A DNA stretch of 64,000 nucleotides from DATBVX01 sp035263105 (GCA_035263105.1 DATFRO010000108.1:62001-126000); one strand, 5' to 3'. Shown: positions 26,824-35,355, numbered from the stretch's first letter. Numbers and translations are program-made. Notes: a model not told the origin generated them from the letters alone.

Positions 26824-27207
26824 CTAGCCGCCGCGCAGGCGGCGAATCAGGTTCTGTCCCCACGAGAAGCGTGCGCACCACAGCAGCACGCTCCACGACA
26901 GGCGCTGTGAAAACCGGAAGCGCGCCAGCGGCAGCGCACGATCGTAGATCTTCGCTGCCTCATGGATCTGCACAGAGCGCGCCGCCACGCGGTAGTTCAC
27001 CTCTCCCGAGCGTACGCTGAATCCTCCGTTCGACGGCGCATCATCCACGCTCACGCCTTCCAGCCGCGCCGGAAGGTTGTGGCTCGACACGCCCGCGAAC
27101 AGCAATGCGAGCGCAGCGCCTTCGCGACCCGCCCGGCGCTCCATGCGCAGCACGCCAGCGTGCGCGCCGGATTCGATGTCGAATCGCCCGGGAAATTGCT
27201 GCTGCAT
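26824..27207 (-). CDS. Hypothetical protein
   Basis: I do not recognise this 127-residue protein. The reading frame starts at the ATG at 27207 (MQQQFPGRFD) and contains plausible alternating hydrophobic/polar sequence with no signal peptide. A basic, aromatic C-terminus (LPLARFRFSQRLSWSVLLWCARFSWGQ) could be membrane-associated. It lies 102 bases upstream of and divergent from the MATE transporter gene, and downstream of nothing obvious. The ribosome-binding site is weak, so the start could differ. Its status as a gene is moderately supported by its clean placement between flanking genes. Confidence 0.5.
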   Translation of the reverse strand: MQQQFPGRFDIESGAHAGVLRMERRAGREGAALALLFAGVSSHNLPARLEGVSVDDAPSNGGFSVRSGEVNYRVAARSVQIHEAAKIYDRALPLARFRFSQRLSWSVLLWCARFSWGQNLIRRLRGG

Positions 27208-27309
27208 GAATTGACCGCCACTGCCGGCTGGCGCGCCATTGTCTCCGAGCGCATGGGTGCTGTCGCGCGTTTCTGCTATCCTGCGCGCCCTTTTTCGTCC
27301 CCATGCGCC

Positions 27310-28746
27310 ATGGACACCGCGGTCAGCACCCCGTCGCGAGTCACGAGCGTGCTGCCCGCGCGGCGGCTCGACGTCGCGGGTCGTGCGCACGTCGATTACC
27401 ACGCGGTGCTCGCACTCGCGTGGCCGTTCGTGCTCAACAGTTCGGTGCAGGCGATCCTCAACCTCACCGACACCTGGTTCATCGGGCGGATCTCCACGCA
27501 GGCGCTGGCGGCCATTGGCGCGGTCTACTGGCTGGTGCTGGTGTTCGTGCTGCTGCTCGGCGGCGTCGGGATCGCGGTGCAGACGCTGGTCGCGCAAGCG
27601 AACGGCGGGCACCGCTGGCGTCGCGCGGCGCAGGCGGAATGGACCGCGCAGTGGGGCGCGTTACTCACCGTGCCGTTGTTCTTCGCCGCGGCATGGGCCG
27701 GCCCCTTGATGCTGCATCCCTTCGCGCTCGAGCCCGCCGTTGAGCAACAAGCGCTCGCCTTCTGGGTGCCGCGCATGATGGGTGCCCCGATCGGCGTCGC
27801 GCTGTGGGCGGTGCTCGGGTTCTTCAACGGCATCGCGCGACCGCGCGTCACGCTGTCGATCACCTTGCTGGTTGCGGTGCTCAACGCAGTGTTCAACCAG
27901 GTATTCATCTTCGAGTTGCACATGGGCGTCGCGGGCTCGGCGTGGGCGACGAACGTCGCGCAATTGAGCGGCTGGCTCGTGGCGCTGAGCCTGTTTCTCG
28001 GCGCGCGCACCAACGCGCGCTTTCACTCGCGACTGATGTGGCGCTTGCACCCGGGCCGGCTGCTGCGCCAGTTCCTGCTCGGTTTCCCGATGGGCCTGCT
28101 CTACGCGGCGGACCTGCTCGGCATCGCGCTGTTCCAGATCATGACCGTGCGCCTCGGGAGCGTGGACGGCGCCGCGACGCAGATCGTGATGATGATGACC
28201 TCGATCGCCTACCTGCCCGCGGTGGGCTTCGCGATGACCGGCACGACGCTCGTCGGGCACTCGATCGGCGCCGGCGACAAGGAATGGGCGATGCGGCTCG
28301 GCAACGCGACCATCAAGCTGTGCGTCGGCTACATGGCGCTGATCGGCGTGTTTCTCGCGGTCGCGGGACCCTGGCTCCTGCCGTGGTTCGTGAGCCCGGC
28401 GGACACCCATGCCGCCGACGTCGTGGCGCTGGGTCGGACGCTGGTCTGGATCGCAGCGGGCTACCAGGTCTTCGACGGGCTGAATCTCGGCAGCGGGCTC
28501 GCCTTGCGCGGCGCGGGCGATGCGACGGTCCCGGCCGCGATGGTGATCGTGCTGTCGTGGTTCGTATTCGTGCCCACGGCGCACGCACTCGCGTTCGCCC
28601 CCGGCCAGGGCTACGTGCACTTCCTGCCGCAATTCGGGCTGGGCGCGGTCGGCGGCTGGCTGGCGGCGCTCCTTTATGTCTTCGGGCTCGGCACCATGCT
28701 CTTCATCCGCTGGCGTTCGGCCGCCTGGAAGAAGATCCGGCTCTAG
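27310..28746 (+). CDS. MATE family multidrug/metabolite exporter
   Basis: This 478-residue protein has about 12 membrane segments arranged as two six-helix bundles, typical of MATE Na+- or H+-coupled antiporters. Indicative motifs are AWPFVLNSSVQAILNLTDTWFIGRIS near the N-terminus, GVGIAVQTLVAQ..G, and in the second half GFPMGLLYAADLLGIALFQIM and VGFAMTGTTLVGHSIGAGD. The ATG at 27310 places the start just before the first bundle. The gene is convergent with nhaB; their stop codons overlap by four bases. The substrate is unknown. Confidence 0.9.
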   Translation: MDTAVSTPSRVTSVLPARRLDVAGRAHVDYHAVLALAWPFVLNSSVQAILNLTDTWFIGRISTQALAAIGAVYWLVLVFVLLLGGVGIAVQTLVAQANGGHRWRRAAQAEWTAQWGALLTVPLFFAAAWAGPLMLHPFALEPAVEQQALAFWVPRMMGAPIGVALWAVLGFFNGIARPRVTLSITLLVAVLNAVFNQVFIFELHMGVAGSAWATNVAQLSGWLVALSLFLGARTNARFHSRLMWRLHPGRLLRQFLLGFPMGLLYAADLLGIALFQIMTVRLGSVDGAATQIVMMMTSIAYLPAVGFAMTGTTLVGHSIGAGDKEWAMRLGNATIKLCVGYMALIGVFLAVAGPWLLPWFVSPADTHAADVVALGRTLVWIAAGYQVFDGLNLGSGLALRGAGDATVPAAMVIVLSWFVFVPTAHALAFAPGQGYVHFLPQFGLGAVGGWLAALLYVFGLGTMLFIRWRSAAWKKIRL

Positions 28747-30239
28747 CCGGCGAGCTGCAGTACCGCCAACAAGCCGACGATCGTGGTCACCACGAAATAC
28801 GGCAGCGCCATCCACACCATGCGCAGGTAGGAGAGCCGGATCAGCGGGGCGAGCGAGGAACTCAGCAGGAACAGGAACGCCGCCTGGCCGTTGGGGGTCG
28901 CGATGCTGGGAATGTTGACGCCCGCATTGAGCGCGATCGCCAGCGCCTCGAACTGCTCGCGCGTCAGCGCTCCAGCGGCAAACGGCCGCTCGATCTCGTG
29001 GATGAAGAGCGTCGCCACGAACACGTTGTCGCTGATGCTGGAGAGCGCACCGTTGGCGAGATAGAACATCGCCAGTCGCTCGCGCCCTTCGAGCGCCAGC
29101 ACGTGCTCCATGACCGGCGCGAACAGGTTCTGCACGTTGATCAGCGAGACGATCGCGAAGAACACGACGATCAGCGCTGTGAAGGGCAGTGCATCGCGAA
29201 ACGCCTCGCCGAGACGCTGTTCCTCGATGACACCGCTGAAGGCCGTGACCAGCACCAGCACCAGCAGGCCGATGAGGCCGATCTGCGCGACATGGAAGGC
29301 GAGCGCCGCCACCATCACGAGTCCCGCCAGTCCCTGCACCCAGAGCCGCCAGCGTTGAGCGGCACTGCGCCGGGCTGCTTCGTTCCTAGACCACGCCACG
29401 AGAGCCTCGCGTGCGGCGTCGGGCAGCAGTGCCCCGTATCCGAACCATTGCAGCCGTTCGAGCAGCAGGCTGAGCGCGAGACCCGAAATCAACACGGGAA
29501 TCGAGACGGGCGCCACCTTGAGAAAGAACTCGGCGAAGTCCCAGCCGGCCCGTTCTCCCACGAGCAGGTTCTGCGGCTCCCCGACCAGGGTGCAGACGCC
29601 GCCGAGCGCCGTCCCCACGGCGGCATGCATCATGAGACCGCGCAGAAAAGCGCGGAACGTTTCCAGGTCTTGTGTGGATGAGGCGGCGACGGACGCATCG
29701 GTCGCGGGCGCGGCATCCGCTGCCTGCGTTGCGCCGTCGGCAACGCCCCGGTACACCCAGTAGAAGCCGGCCCCAACGGCGATCACCACGGCGAGCACCG
29801 TGAGCGCATCGAGAAAGGCCGAGAGCACCGCGGTGACGCCACAGAACAGCAGTGCGAGCAGCGCCTTGGAACGCACCGCCAGCAGCAGGCGGGTGAAGGT
29901 GGCGAGCAGCACATCGCGCATGAAGTAGACCGCGGCCAGCATGAAGATCAGCAGCAGGATCACCGGGAAGCCGCGCACGACTTCCGCGTAAACGTGCGCC
30001 GCATCCGTCATCCCCATCAGCACTGCTTCCAGCGCGAGCAACCCGCCGGGCTGCAGTGGATAGCAGTGGAGCGTCATGGCGAGAATGAAGATGAACTCGA
30101 GCAGCACCAGCCAGCCCGCCACGGTGGCACCGAGACTCAGCAGCGCGAGCGGATTGAGCAGCAGGAACAGCAAGACCGTGAGCTTGTACCAGCGCGGCGC
30201 GGCGCCGAGGAACGCCTCGAAGATCAGCGCGGGTTTCAC
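28743..30239 (-). CDS. nhaB: NhaB-type Na+/H+ antiporter
   Basis: This 498-residue polytopic membrane protein matches NhaB in length and landmarks: APRWYKLTVLLFLLLNPL near the N-terminus, LHCYPLQPGGLLALEAVLMGMT, the GGVCTLVGEPQNLLVGERAGW segment, and the C-terminal ALSSISDNVFVATLFI and LNAGVNIPSIATPNGQAAFLF motifs. It exchanges cytoplasmic Na+ for H+ at the inner membrane, supporting sodium and pH homeostasis. The start is GTG at 30239, overlapping the stop of the dedA gene (GTGA), so the two are coupled. It converges on the MATE gene. Confidence 0.92.
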   Translation of the reverse strand: MKPALIFEAFLGAAPRWYKLTVLLFLLLNPLALLSLGATVAGWLVLLEFIFILAMTLHCYPLQPGGLLALEAVLMGMTDAAHVYAEVVRGFPVILLLIFMLAAVYFMRDVLLATFTRLLLAVRSKALLALLFCGVTAVLSAFLDALTVLAVVIAVGAGFYWVYRGVADGATQAADAAPATDASVAASSTQDLETFRAFLRGLMMHAAVGTALGGVCTLVGEPQNLLVGERAGWDFAEFFLKVAPVSIPVLISGLALSLLLERLQWFGYGALLPDAAREALVAWSRNEAARRSAAQRWRLWVQGLAGLVMVAALAFHVAQIGLIGLLVLVLVTAFSGVIEEQRLGEAFRDALPFTALIVVFFAIVSLINVQNLFAPVMEHVLALEGRERLAMFYLANGALSSISDNVFVATLFIHEIERPFAAGALTREQFEALAIALNAGVNIPSIATPNGQAAFLFLLSSSLAPLIRLSYLRMVWMALPYFVVTTIVGLLAVLQLAG

Positions 30240-30901
30240 GGCTGCGGCGTCCGACGCGCGAAGGTAATCACCACCGGCACCAGCGAGACCGCGATGATCA
30301 GCAGCGTCACGACCCCGAAGTTGTTACGCACCAGCGGAATGTTCCCGAACAGGTAGCCGCCGAAGATGAACAGGGCCACCCACGCGATGCCACCGATACA
30401 GTTGTGCAACTGGAAGCGCGTGTAGCGCATGTGGCCGATGCCGGCGACGAACGGCGCGCAGGTGCGAATGATGGGCACGAAGCGCGACAGGATGATCGTC
30501 TTGCCGCCGTGCTGGTCGAAGAACTGCTCGGTGCGGCGCAGGTACTCGACCTTGAGGAAGCGCACGTTCCCGGAGAAGGCACGCGGCCCGATGGCGGCGC
30601 CCACCGAATAGTTCACCGTGTTGCCGAGAATCGCGGCGGCGGCGAGCAGCGCAAACGCGGTTCCCGCGTGCAGCGTCCCCGAAGTATCGACCGCCGCCAG
30701 TGCGCCGACCGCGAAGAGCAGCGAGTCGCCGGGCAGGAACGGCGTGATGACCAGGCCCGTCTCCGCAAAGATGATCGCGAACAGGATCAGGTAGACCCAG
30801 CTGTGATAGTTCGACACGAGCTCGACCAGGTGGCGATCGAGGTGCATCACCACGTCATAGAGCATCCCGCCGAAGTCGATGACCGGCTGCAGCCATTCCA
30901 T
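30236..30901 (-). CDS. DedA family (VTT domain) membrane protein
   Basis: This is a 221-residue DedA-family inner-membrane protein. Signature segments are YLILFAIIFAETGLVITPFLPGDSLLFAVGAL, GAAIGPRAF, the conserved FDQHGGKTIILSRFVPIIRTCAPFVAGIGHMRYTRF block and the NCIGGIAWVALFIFGGYLFGNIP stretch. Members act as lipid scramblases/flippases (for example of undecaprenyl phosphate or phosphatidylethanolamine) and affect membrane potential and drug tolerance. The substrate of this copy is not known. It is translationally coupled to nhaB downstream. Confidence 0.93.
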   Translation of the reverse strand: MEWLQPVIDFGGMLYDVVMHLDRHLVELVSNYHSWVYLILFAIIFAETGLVITPFLPGDSLLFAVGALAAVDTSGTLHAGTAFALLAAAAILGNTVNYSVGAAIGPRAFSGNVRFLKVEYLRRTEQFFDQHGGKTIILSRFVPIIRTCAPFVAGIGHMRYTRFQLHNCIGGIAWVALFIFGGYLFGNIPLVRNNFGVVTLLIIAVSLVPVVITFARRTPQP

Positions 30902-30920
30902 TGCCGGGCAGTCCCGCAGC

Positions 30921-31316
30921 CTACTTGCCGAGGCTCTCGATGCGCACCACCGTCTGGCCGCTGTGAGGTTTGCTGCTCCCGGCGTCGGTGAAGCGCACCT
31001 GGATGGCGAACGGATAGAATTCGCCTTCGATCCACTCGCGCTGGCCGCCGTTCTTGTCGGCCTGGAAGGCGATGCTCACCGAATAACAGCCCGCGGACTC
31101 CGGCTGCCCGCCTTCCCAGCGGGCTTCCTCGACAGCATCCACCGCCAGCCCGTAGAGGCTCCCGGCGGGCGCGGCGATGCGGAAGTGCTGGGTTTTCAGG
31201 CCGAGGACCGGGCTGCCGTCCTCCTGGCGCGTCACGCTCACGAACACCACGAGCCGTCCGGCGACATCCACGAAACGCGATTCACCCGAAACTGCCTCGA
31301 CGATCAGGCGACCCAT
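30921..31316 (-). CDS. Hypothetical soluble protein
   Basis: I do not recognise this 131-residue protein. It has no signal peptide or membrane segment and reads as a beta-rich domain (FVDVAGRLVVFVSVTRQEDGSPVLGLKTQHFRI, CYSVSIAFQADKNGGQREWIEGEFYPFAIQVRFTD) with a single cysteine. The pattern of alternating strands suggests an immunoglobulin-like or C2-like sandwich, but this is only an impression. It lies upstream of dedA-nhaB on the same strand, 19 bases from the dedA start, and could belong to the same transcript. Confidence 0.65.
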   Translation of the reverse strand: MGRLIVEAVSGESRFVDVAGRLVVFVSVTRQEDGSPVLGLKTQHFRIAAPAGSLYGLAVDAVEEARWEGGQPESAGCYSVSIAFQADKNGGQREWIEGEFYPFAIQVRFTDAGSSKPHSGQTVVRIESLGK

Positions 31317-31406
31317 GCGGTTCTCCCCGGCTTACGAGCGACGCCGGCATGGTACTGCCGCCCCGGAGCGTGCGTCACGGTCGAAACATCCGCCCTGTGC
31401 TGCGCC

Positions 31407-32858
31407 TCACGCGCGCAGTGCACGGCGCAACGCGGCGCTCATCCGATCGAGATCGCCGTAATCGTTGTAGATGTGCGGACAGGCGCGCAGCAGCGCGACT
31501 CCGCCCGGCTGCTGAATGAAGCTCACGGCCACGCGCTCACGCTGGGTGAGCTGCTGCGCCAGCGCGGCACCATCGGCCCCTGGAACGCGGAATGAAACGA
31601 TGCCCGCCCACATGCTCGGGTGGGCGGGTGTCATCACCTGCACGCCGGAAAGCCGTTGCAGCGCGAGCCGCAGATACCAGGCGAGCTCGCGGATGCGGGC
31701 GCTCACGCGCTCGATGCCGATCTCCTGCTGAAACGCGATCGCGGGCAGGACGCTCAACGCCAATGGCGCGAGCGGCACGAACGCCGCGCTGAACCGCCGT
31801 GCGGATGTGGGCCAGCCCGCACGCGGGTTGAGCACTGGTGCTGGGGTGCGCGGCGCTTCAGACGACGGCGGCGCTGGTGCGGGACTGCCCGCGGGTGGCG
31901 CTGCATTTTCGGGCGGCATCGCGGTTGCGGGCGGCGCCGAAGTCGCGGGCGGCGTGGGTGTCGGGGTGGGCAAGGGTGTCGCAGGCGCGGCTGCGGGTTG
32001 TGCCGCACCCCACTCGTCTTCGTTGCCGACGATCAACGGCCAGAGCCTGAAACGCGCCGCGGGCGAGACCACCAGGGCACCGACGCCGACCGGACCGTTG
32101 AGCCACTTGTAGAACGTCGTCACGTAGAAGTCCGCGCCCAGCGTCTGCACGGATACCGGAAGCATGCCGACGGCCTGTGCGCCATCGACCACGCTCAACG
32201 CGTTGTGAGCGCGCGCCAGTTCGCACAACTCGCGCACCGGCAGGACGCAACCATCCGTGTACTGCACGTGACTGAAACTCACCACGCGGGTGCGATCGGT
32301 GAGGCCGGCCTTGAAGGCGTCGATGACCTGCCCGGGATTCATGACCGGCTGCGGCAATGGGACCTGGACCAGCTTTACGCCGCGTCGCTTCCCGGCCAGC
32401 AGCCATGGCGCGACGCTCGCCGGGTGTTCGTGCACGGTCGTCAGGATCTCGTCGCCCGCGGAGAGATCGAGGCCCGCGGCAACGGTGTTGAGTGCCTCGG
32501 TCGCGCCGCTGAGCAGGGCGATCGAGTCGAGGTCGGTGCCGAGGCACAGCCCGATACTCGTGAGGAGCCTGCGCAGCGCCTCGGGACTGCACTGCTCGCG
32601 CAGGAAGCGCTCACGATCGCGGCTCAGGGCCTCGCGCTGGCGGTACTCCTCGATCAGGACGCTGCGCAAGCTCGGCGCTCCGGCCGCCGTATCGAGCCAG
32701 ACGAGGTCGGAATCGAGTACCGGCTGCAGGCGCGCAAGTTGCCAGAGTTCGCGCGACGAAGTGGGCAGCGAGCCCTGCGCCTGGACGCCAGCCACGGCGC
32801 CCACGGCTGTCGCACCCATCCCCAGGTAACCCATAAAATCCCGACGATTCAATGACAT
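31407..32858 (-). CDS. Tat-signal class V aminotransferase / cysteine-desulfurase-like PLP enzyme with Pro-rich insert
   Basis: This is a 483-residue fold-type-I PLP enzyme of the class V group. The N-terminus (LNRRDFMGYLGMGATAVGAVAG) is a Tat signal. Family landmarks are VWLDTAAGAPS, LLSGATEALNTVA, HEHPASVAPWL, VVSFSHVQYTDGCVLPV, the cofactor Asp in SVVDGAQAVG and the likely Schiff-base lysine K251 in TTFYKWLNGPVGVGAL. Residues ~286-341 are an almost pure Pro/Ala/Thr low-complexity insertion between the large and small domains, unusual for the family. The C-terminal domain is complete (MWAGIVSFRVPG). It diverges from a tetR gene whose operator lies in the shared promoter region. The substrate is unknown. 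Confidence 0.85.
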   Translation of the reverse strand: MSLNRRDFMGYLGMGATAVGAVAGVQAQGSLPTSSRELWQLARLQPVLDSDLVWLDTAAGAPSLRSVLIEEYRQREALSRDRERFLREQCSPEALRRLLTSIGLCLGTDLDSIALLSGATEALNTVAAGLDLSAGDEILTTVHEHPASVAPWLLAGKRRGVKLVQVPLPQPVMNPGQVIDAFKAGLTDRTRVVSFSHVQYTDGCVLPVRELCELARAHNALSVVDGAQAVGMLPVSVQTLGADFYVTTFYKWLNGPVGVGALVVSPAARFRLWPLIVGNEDEWGAAQPAAAPATPLPTPTPTPPATSAPPATAMPPENAAPPAGSPAPAPPSSEAPRTPAPVLNPRAGWPTSARRFSAAFVPLAPLALSVLPAIAFQQEIGIERVSARIRELAWYLRLALQRLSGVQVMTPAHPSMWAGIVSFRVPGADGAALAQQLTQRERVAVSFIQQPGGVALLRACPHIYNDYGDLDRMSAALRRALRA

Positions 32859-32914
32859 GTATTACCCCGGAGCTGGCGGATGGCGCGCGCTATTTGACCG
32901 TTCCCTCACGACAC

Positions 32915-32943
32915 TTGCAAGAACAGACCGTTTGGTCTTAAAT
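32915..32943 (+). promoter_or_regulatory. Predicted tetR promoter
   Basis: TTGCAA (32915-32920) and TTAAAT (32938-32943) are separated by 17 bases and match the sigma-70 -35 and -10 consensus at four of six positions each. The ATG of the tetR gene follows nine bases after the -10, so the transcript would have a very short leader. The operator palindrome occupies the spacer, the standard position for autorepression. Confidence 0.45.
32925..32938. promoter_or_regulatory. TetR operator 1 (upstream of its own gene)
   Basis: AGACC-GTTT-GGTCT is a perfect 5-4-5 palindrome 14 bases before the tetR start. Together with its flanks (ACAGACCG..) it matches the palindrome at 33585-33597 downstream of the gene. 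This supports both as binding sites of the encoded TetR protein, with autoregulation and possible co-control of the divergent class V aminotransferase gene. Confidence 0.7.
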
Positions 32944-32951
32944 ATCGCCCC

Positions 32952-33560
32952 ATGAGCAAAGGTGACGAAACCCGCCAACGGATTCTCGAACGTGCGGCGC
33001 CGCTCCTGAACCGGCAGGGGTTCCAGGCTGCGCCGGTGTCGGAAATCATGCGCGTCACCGGGCTGCAGAAAGGCGGCCTGTACAATCATTTCGAAAGCAA
33101 GGAAGAGCTCGCGCTCGCCGCCTTCGACCTGCTGATGGAACGCATCGAGCAGAAGGTCGGACAGGTCCATCGCAGTCACAGCTCGCCGCTCGCCCAATTG
33201 CACGCGCACATCGATCTCATTGCCGGCGGCGGCACGCGCACCGAAGGCGGCTGTCCCATGGCCAACAGCATGGTGGAGAGCGACGACAGCAATCCGGCGC
33301 TGCGCAAGCGCGTCGTGAAGGTGCTCGAGAAGTGGCGCGCATTGCTCACGCACACCGTCGCGCGGGGCATCGTCGCGGGCGAACTGCGCGCCGACGTCAA
33401 TCCCGATGAGGTGGCGACGCGCATCATCACCTCGCTCGAAGGGGGGCACCTGCTGCGGAATTTCTACGACGAGCCTCGCTACCTGAAACAGGCGGGCGAG
33501 TTTCTGCGCGAGTACATCGAGCGAGATCTGCGCGCACCGCGTGCGGCAGCGGGTGGTTGA
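32952..33560 (+). CDS. TetR/AcrR family transcriptional regulator
   Basis: This is a 202-residue TetR-type repressor. The N-terminal helix-turn-helix region is MSKGDETRQRILERAAPLLNRQGFQAAPVSEIMRVTGLQKGGLYNHFESKEELALAAFDLL, with the classic KGGLYNHFESKE recognition-helix ending. The C-terminal ligand and dimerisation domain includes GGGTRTEGGCPMANSMVE, resembling the YxaF/LmrA/NemR-like branch, where a cysteine in this position can sense electrophiles (inference). Matching palindromes upstream of its own gene and upstream of the next gene suggest autorepression and repression of the downstream gene. Confidence 0.93.
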   Translation: MSKGDETRQRILERAAPLLNRQGFQAAPVSEIMRVTGLQKGGLYNHFESKEELALAAFDLLMERIEQKVGQVHRSHSSPLAQLHAHIDLIAGGGTRTEGGCPMANSMVESDDSNPALRKRVVKVLEKWRALLTHTVARGIVAGELRADVNPDEVATRIITSLEGGHLLRNFYDEPRYLKQAGEFLREYIERDLRAPRAAAGG

Positions 33561-33584
33561 GCGGAATTTTTTTTGACTTGTTAC

Positions 33585-33597
33585 AGACCGAACGGTC
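33585..33597. promoter_or_regulatory. TetR operator 2 (upstream of the small membrane protein gene)
   Basis: GACCG-AA-CGGTC is a perfect palindrome in the 52-base gap between tetR and the next gene. It shares ACAGACCG and the GGTC half with operator 1. A TTGACT hexamer (33573-33578) preceded by eight Ts lies just upstream, but no good -10 box is visible. Repressor binding here would block transcription of the gene at 33613. Confidence 0.65.
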
Positions 33598-33612
33598 CGA
33601 AGCGAGGCGGGT

Positions 33613-34104
33613 ATGCCGGGAAACACACGGGTGATCGCACAGGCGCTGGTACTGACGGCATTCATCGCCGTTGCCGCCAGCATCACGTTTGGACTGATCG
33701 GTCGCGATCCGGGCGCGCAGCAGAGCAGCGTGAGGCCCGATGCGGGGTTCACCACGCTGCGCGCGGCGATTCGCACCCAGTGGCTGAGTCCCGCGGATGC
33801 GCGTCGCAGTCTCGACGCTCGCAGCCTCGCTCTCGCCGAGTGGTTGCAGGCGCGCGGCGGCAGGCTGCGGATCGTGAGCTCGAGCGCTTCCTTGCGAACG
33901 CGCGCCGCCGACGGCGGACGCCTGAGGCAGCCTGAAGCTCGCTTCGAGCGCCTCATCGAGATCCAGGTGCCCCACGCTGTCGACCTCGCGCAGGCGCGGC
34001 TCGCCCTGCTCGGCCCGGATGGAACCATCGGCGTCGCCGGCGAAACGCGTCGTGCTCGTCATGGTGCGCATTCCAACGCCGCGCCCATGAGCAGCGACTT
34101 CTGA
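33613..34104 (+). CDS. Hypothetical protein with N-terminal membrane anchor, probable TetR target
   Basis: I do not recognise this 163-residue protein. Residues ~7-29 (VIAQALVLTAFIAVAASITFGLI) form one membrane segment or uncleaved signal. The remainder is hydrophilic, with an Arg-rich helical centre (RTQWLSPADARRSLDARSLALAEWLQARGG) and a beta-like stretch (RLIEIQVPHAVDLAQARLALL). GAGGCGGG lies just before the ATG. The TetR-type palindrome 16 bases further up makes it the likely regulated target. A long antisense reading frame over the same stretch is judged spurious. Confidence 0.6.
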   Translation: MPGNTRVIAQALVLTAFIAVAASITFGLIGRDPGAQQSSVRPDAGFTTLRAAIRTQWLSPADARRSLDARSLALAEWLQARGGRLRIVSSSASLRTRAADGGRLRQPEARFERLIEIQVPHAVDLAQARLALLGPDGTIGVAGETRRARHGAHSNAAPMSSDF

Positions 34105-34111
34105 GCAGCGC

Positions 34112-34732
34112 TCAGTGCAGGGGGCGGTACGTGAGCCAATCCGGAAACGCCCAGCCGAAGCGAATCGCGCCGAGACGAATGGTCGCGATGGTGAGTATCG
34201 CGAGCGCCGAGATGTAGGGCGGCTCCATCCAGTGCGTCGTGCGCAGCGCGATGTCCAGCGCTCCGCCGAGCAGGATCGGGGTCATGTAGAGCTCGCGGCG
34301 CATCAGGATCGTCGGCTGCCCGGTCAGAAGATCGCGGATGATGCCGCCACCGATGCCCGTGATCACGCCCATGACGACGGCCACACCGGCGTTGAATCCC
34401 AGCCGTAGCGTGTTTTCGATCGCGAGCACCGTGTAGAGCGCGGTCGCGATCGCATCGAGGTAGAGAAAGGCGCGCAACGTCGCGCGAAAGCGCCGCTCGA
34501 AGAAGAACGTCGCCAGCGCCGCGACGGCGGCGGCGGTCAGGTATGCCGGCTTCGCCAGCCAGAACAGCGGTTGGTCCAGCATCAGGTCGCGAAGCGTGCC
34601 GCCGCCGATCGCGGTGACCACGCCGATGATGACGAAACTCATCACGTCCATGTTCTGGCGAGCGGCGGCGAGCACGCCGGTGACCGCAAAGACCGCCGTG
34701 CCCAGCAGGAACAGGAGTTCGCCTGGACTCAT
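34112..34732 (-). CDS. UPF0126/TRIC-like membrane channel protein
   Basis: This 206-residue, seven-segment membrane protein of the UPF0126 (YicG-like) family is a prokaryotic relative of trimeric intracellular cation channels. It has two repeats, each with the glycine-rich kink: FVIIGVVTAIGGGTLRDLMLDQPLFWL and VVMGVITGIGGGIIRDLLTGQPTILM. It probably forms a trimeric monovalent-cation or small-molecule channel in the inner membrane; homologues have also been linked to glycine uptake. The gene overlaps nothing and lies 46 bases downstream of the hypothetical gene at 34779. Confidence 0.92.
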   Translation of the reverse strand: MSPGELLFLLGTAVFAVTGVLAAARQNMDVMSFVIIGVVTAIGGGTLRDLMLDQPLFWLAKPAYLTAAAVAALATFFFERRFRATLRAFLYLDAIATALYTVLAIENTLRLGFNAGVAVVMGVITGIGGGIIRDLLTGQPTILMRRELYMTPILLGGALDIALRTTHWMEPPYISALAILTIATIRLGAIRFGWAFPDWLTYRPLH

Positions 34733-34778
34733 CGTGCGGCTCGGAGCCCTGTCGTGCCTGCGGCGACTCCCGAGATGC

Positions 34779-35345
34779 TCATACCTGGCCGAACTGCGCG
34801 ACCTTGCGCCCGACGAGCCGCACCGGATGCGTGCCCGACGGAGTCGCGTCGGCGGCGAAATTCTGCAGGCAGAACTCCGGCGTCGGGCCGAGCGTCATCT
34901 GTCGTTGCCAGAGACATCCGAAATCGCCCATGCCTGCATCCATTCGCGCGAGGAACTCCGCGTAGCGCTCGCCCGGCGGCTTGCTGAGCCAGGTTTCATC
35001 GATGCGGTCGCCCGCGAGACGCAATCGGCCGCGGCTGACGCGGTACAGACCCGCGATGCCATCGTGCGCGAGCGCAGCCACGCTGTCGTGCGGCGCTTCG
35101 CGCGCACCCGTGACCGCTGCGCGGTTGATGGTGTCGAGATCCGCGCTCGACTCGACCAGGTACCAGTCGGCGTAACCTGCGCGGTCCGCGAGCCACGGAA
35201 TCCGGTCGAGCGCGACGATGACGGAACCGAGGAAACCCTGCGGACGCGACTGCAGCAGCGAGCGGTGAAACGCTACAAGGCCGCTCTCGTAGGTGCTCGC
35301 GGCAACCTCGGCTCGCGCGCAGTGCCAGAAGAGGTAAGCGAGCAT
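34779..35345 (-). CDS. Hypothetical protein
   Basis: This 188-residue soluble protein has no signal peptide and no recognised domain. The start MLAYLFWHCARAEVAASTYESGLVAFHRSLL and motifs such as ADWYLVESSADLDTINRAAV and the C-terminal CLWQRQMTLGPTPEFCL suggest a compact alpha/beta protein that I recall only as an uncharacterised conserved family. It is only 10 bases downstream of the GFA-family gene on the same strand, so the two are probably co-transcribed. The function is unknown. Confidence 0.65.
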   Translation of the reverse strand: MLAYLFWHCARAEVAASTYESGLVAFHRSLLQSRPQGFLGSVIVALDRIPWLADRAGYADWYLVESSADLDTINRAAVTGAREAPHDSVAALAHDGIAGLYRVSRGRLRLAGDRIDETWLSKPPGERYAEFLARMDAGMGDFGCLWQRQMTLGPTPEFCLQNFAADATPSGTHPVRLVGRKVAQFGQV

Positions 35346-35355
35346 CGGAACGCTC

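Noticed and set aside
32862..34028. Long minus-strand frames over the TetR gene and its neighbour.
   Set aside because: They are antisense to a clear TetR protein and lack recognisable domains. The plus-strand genes have ribosome-binding sites and operators.
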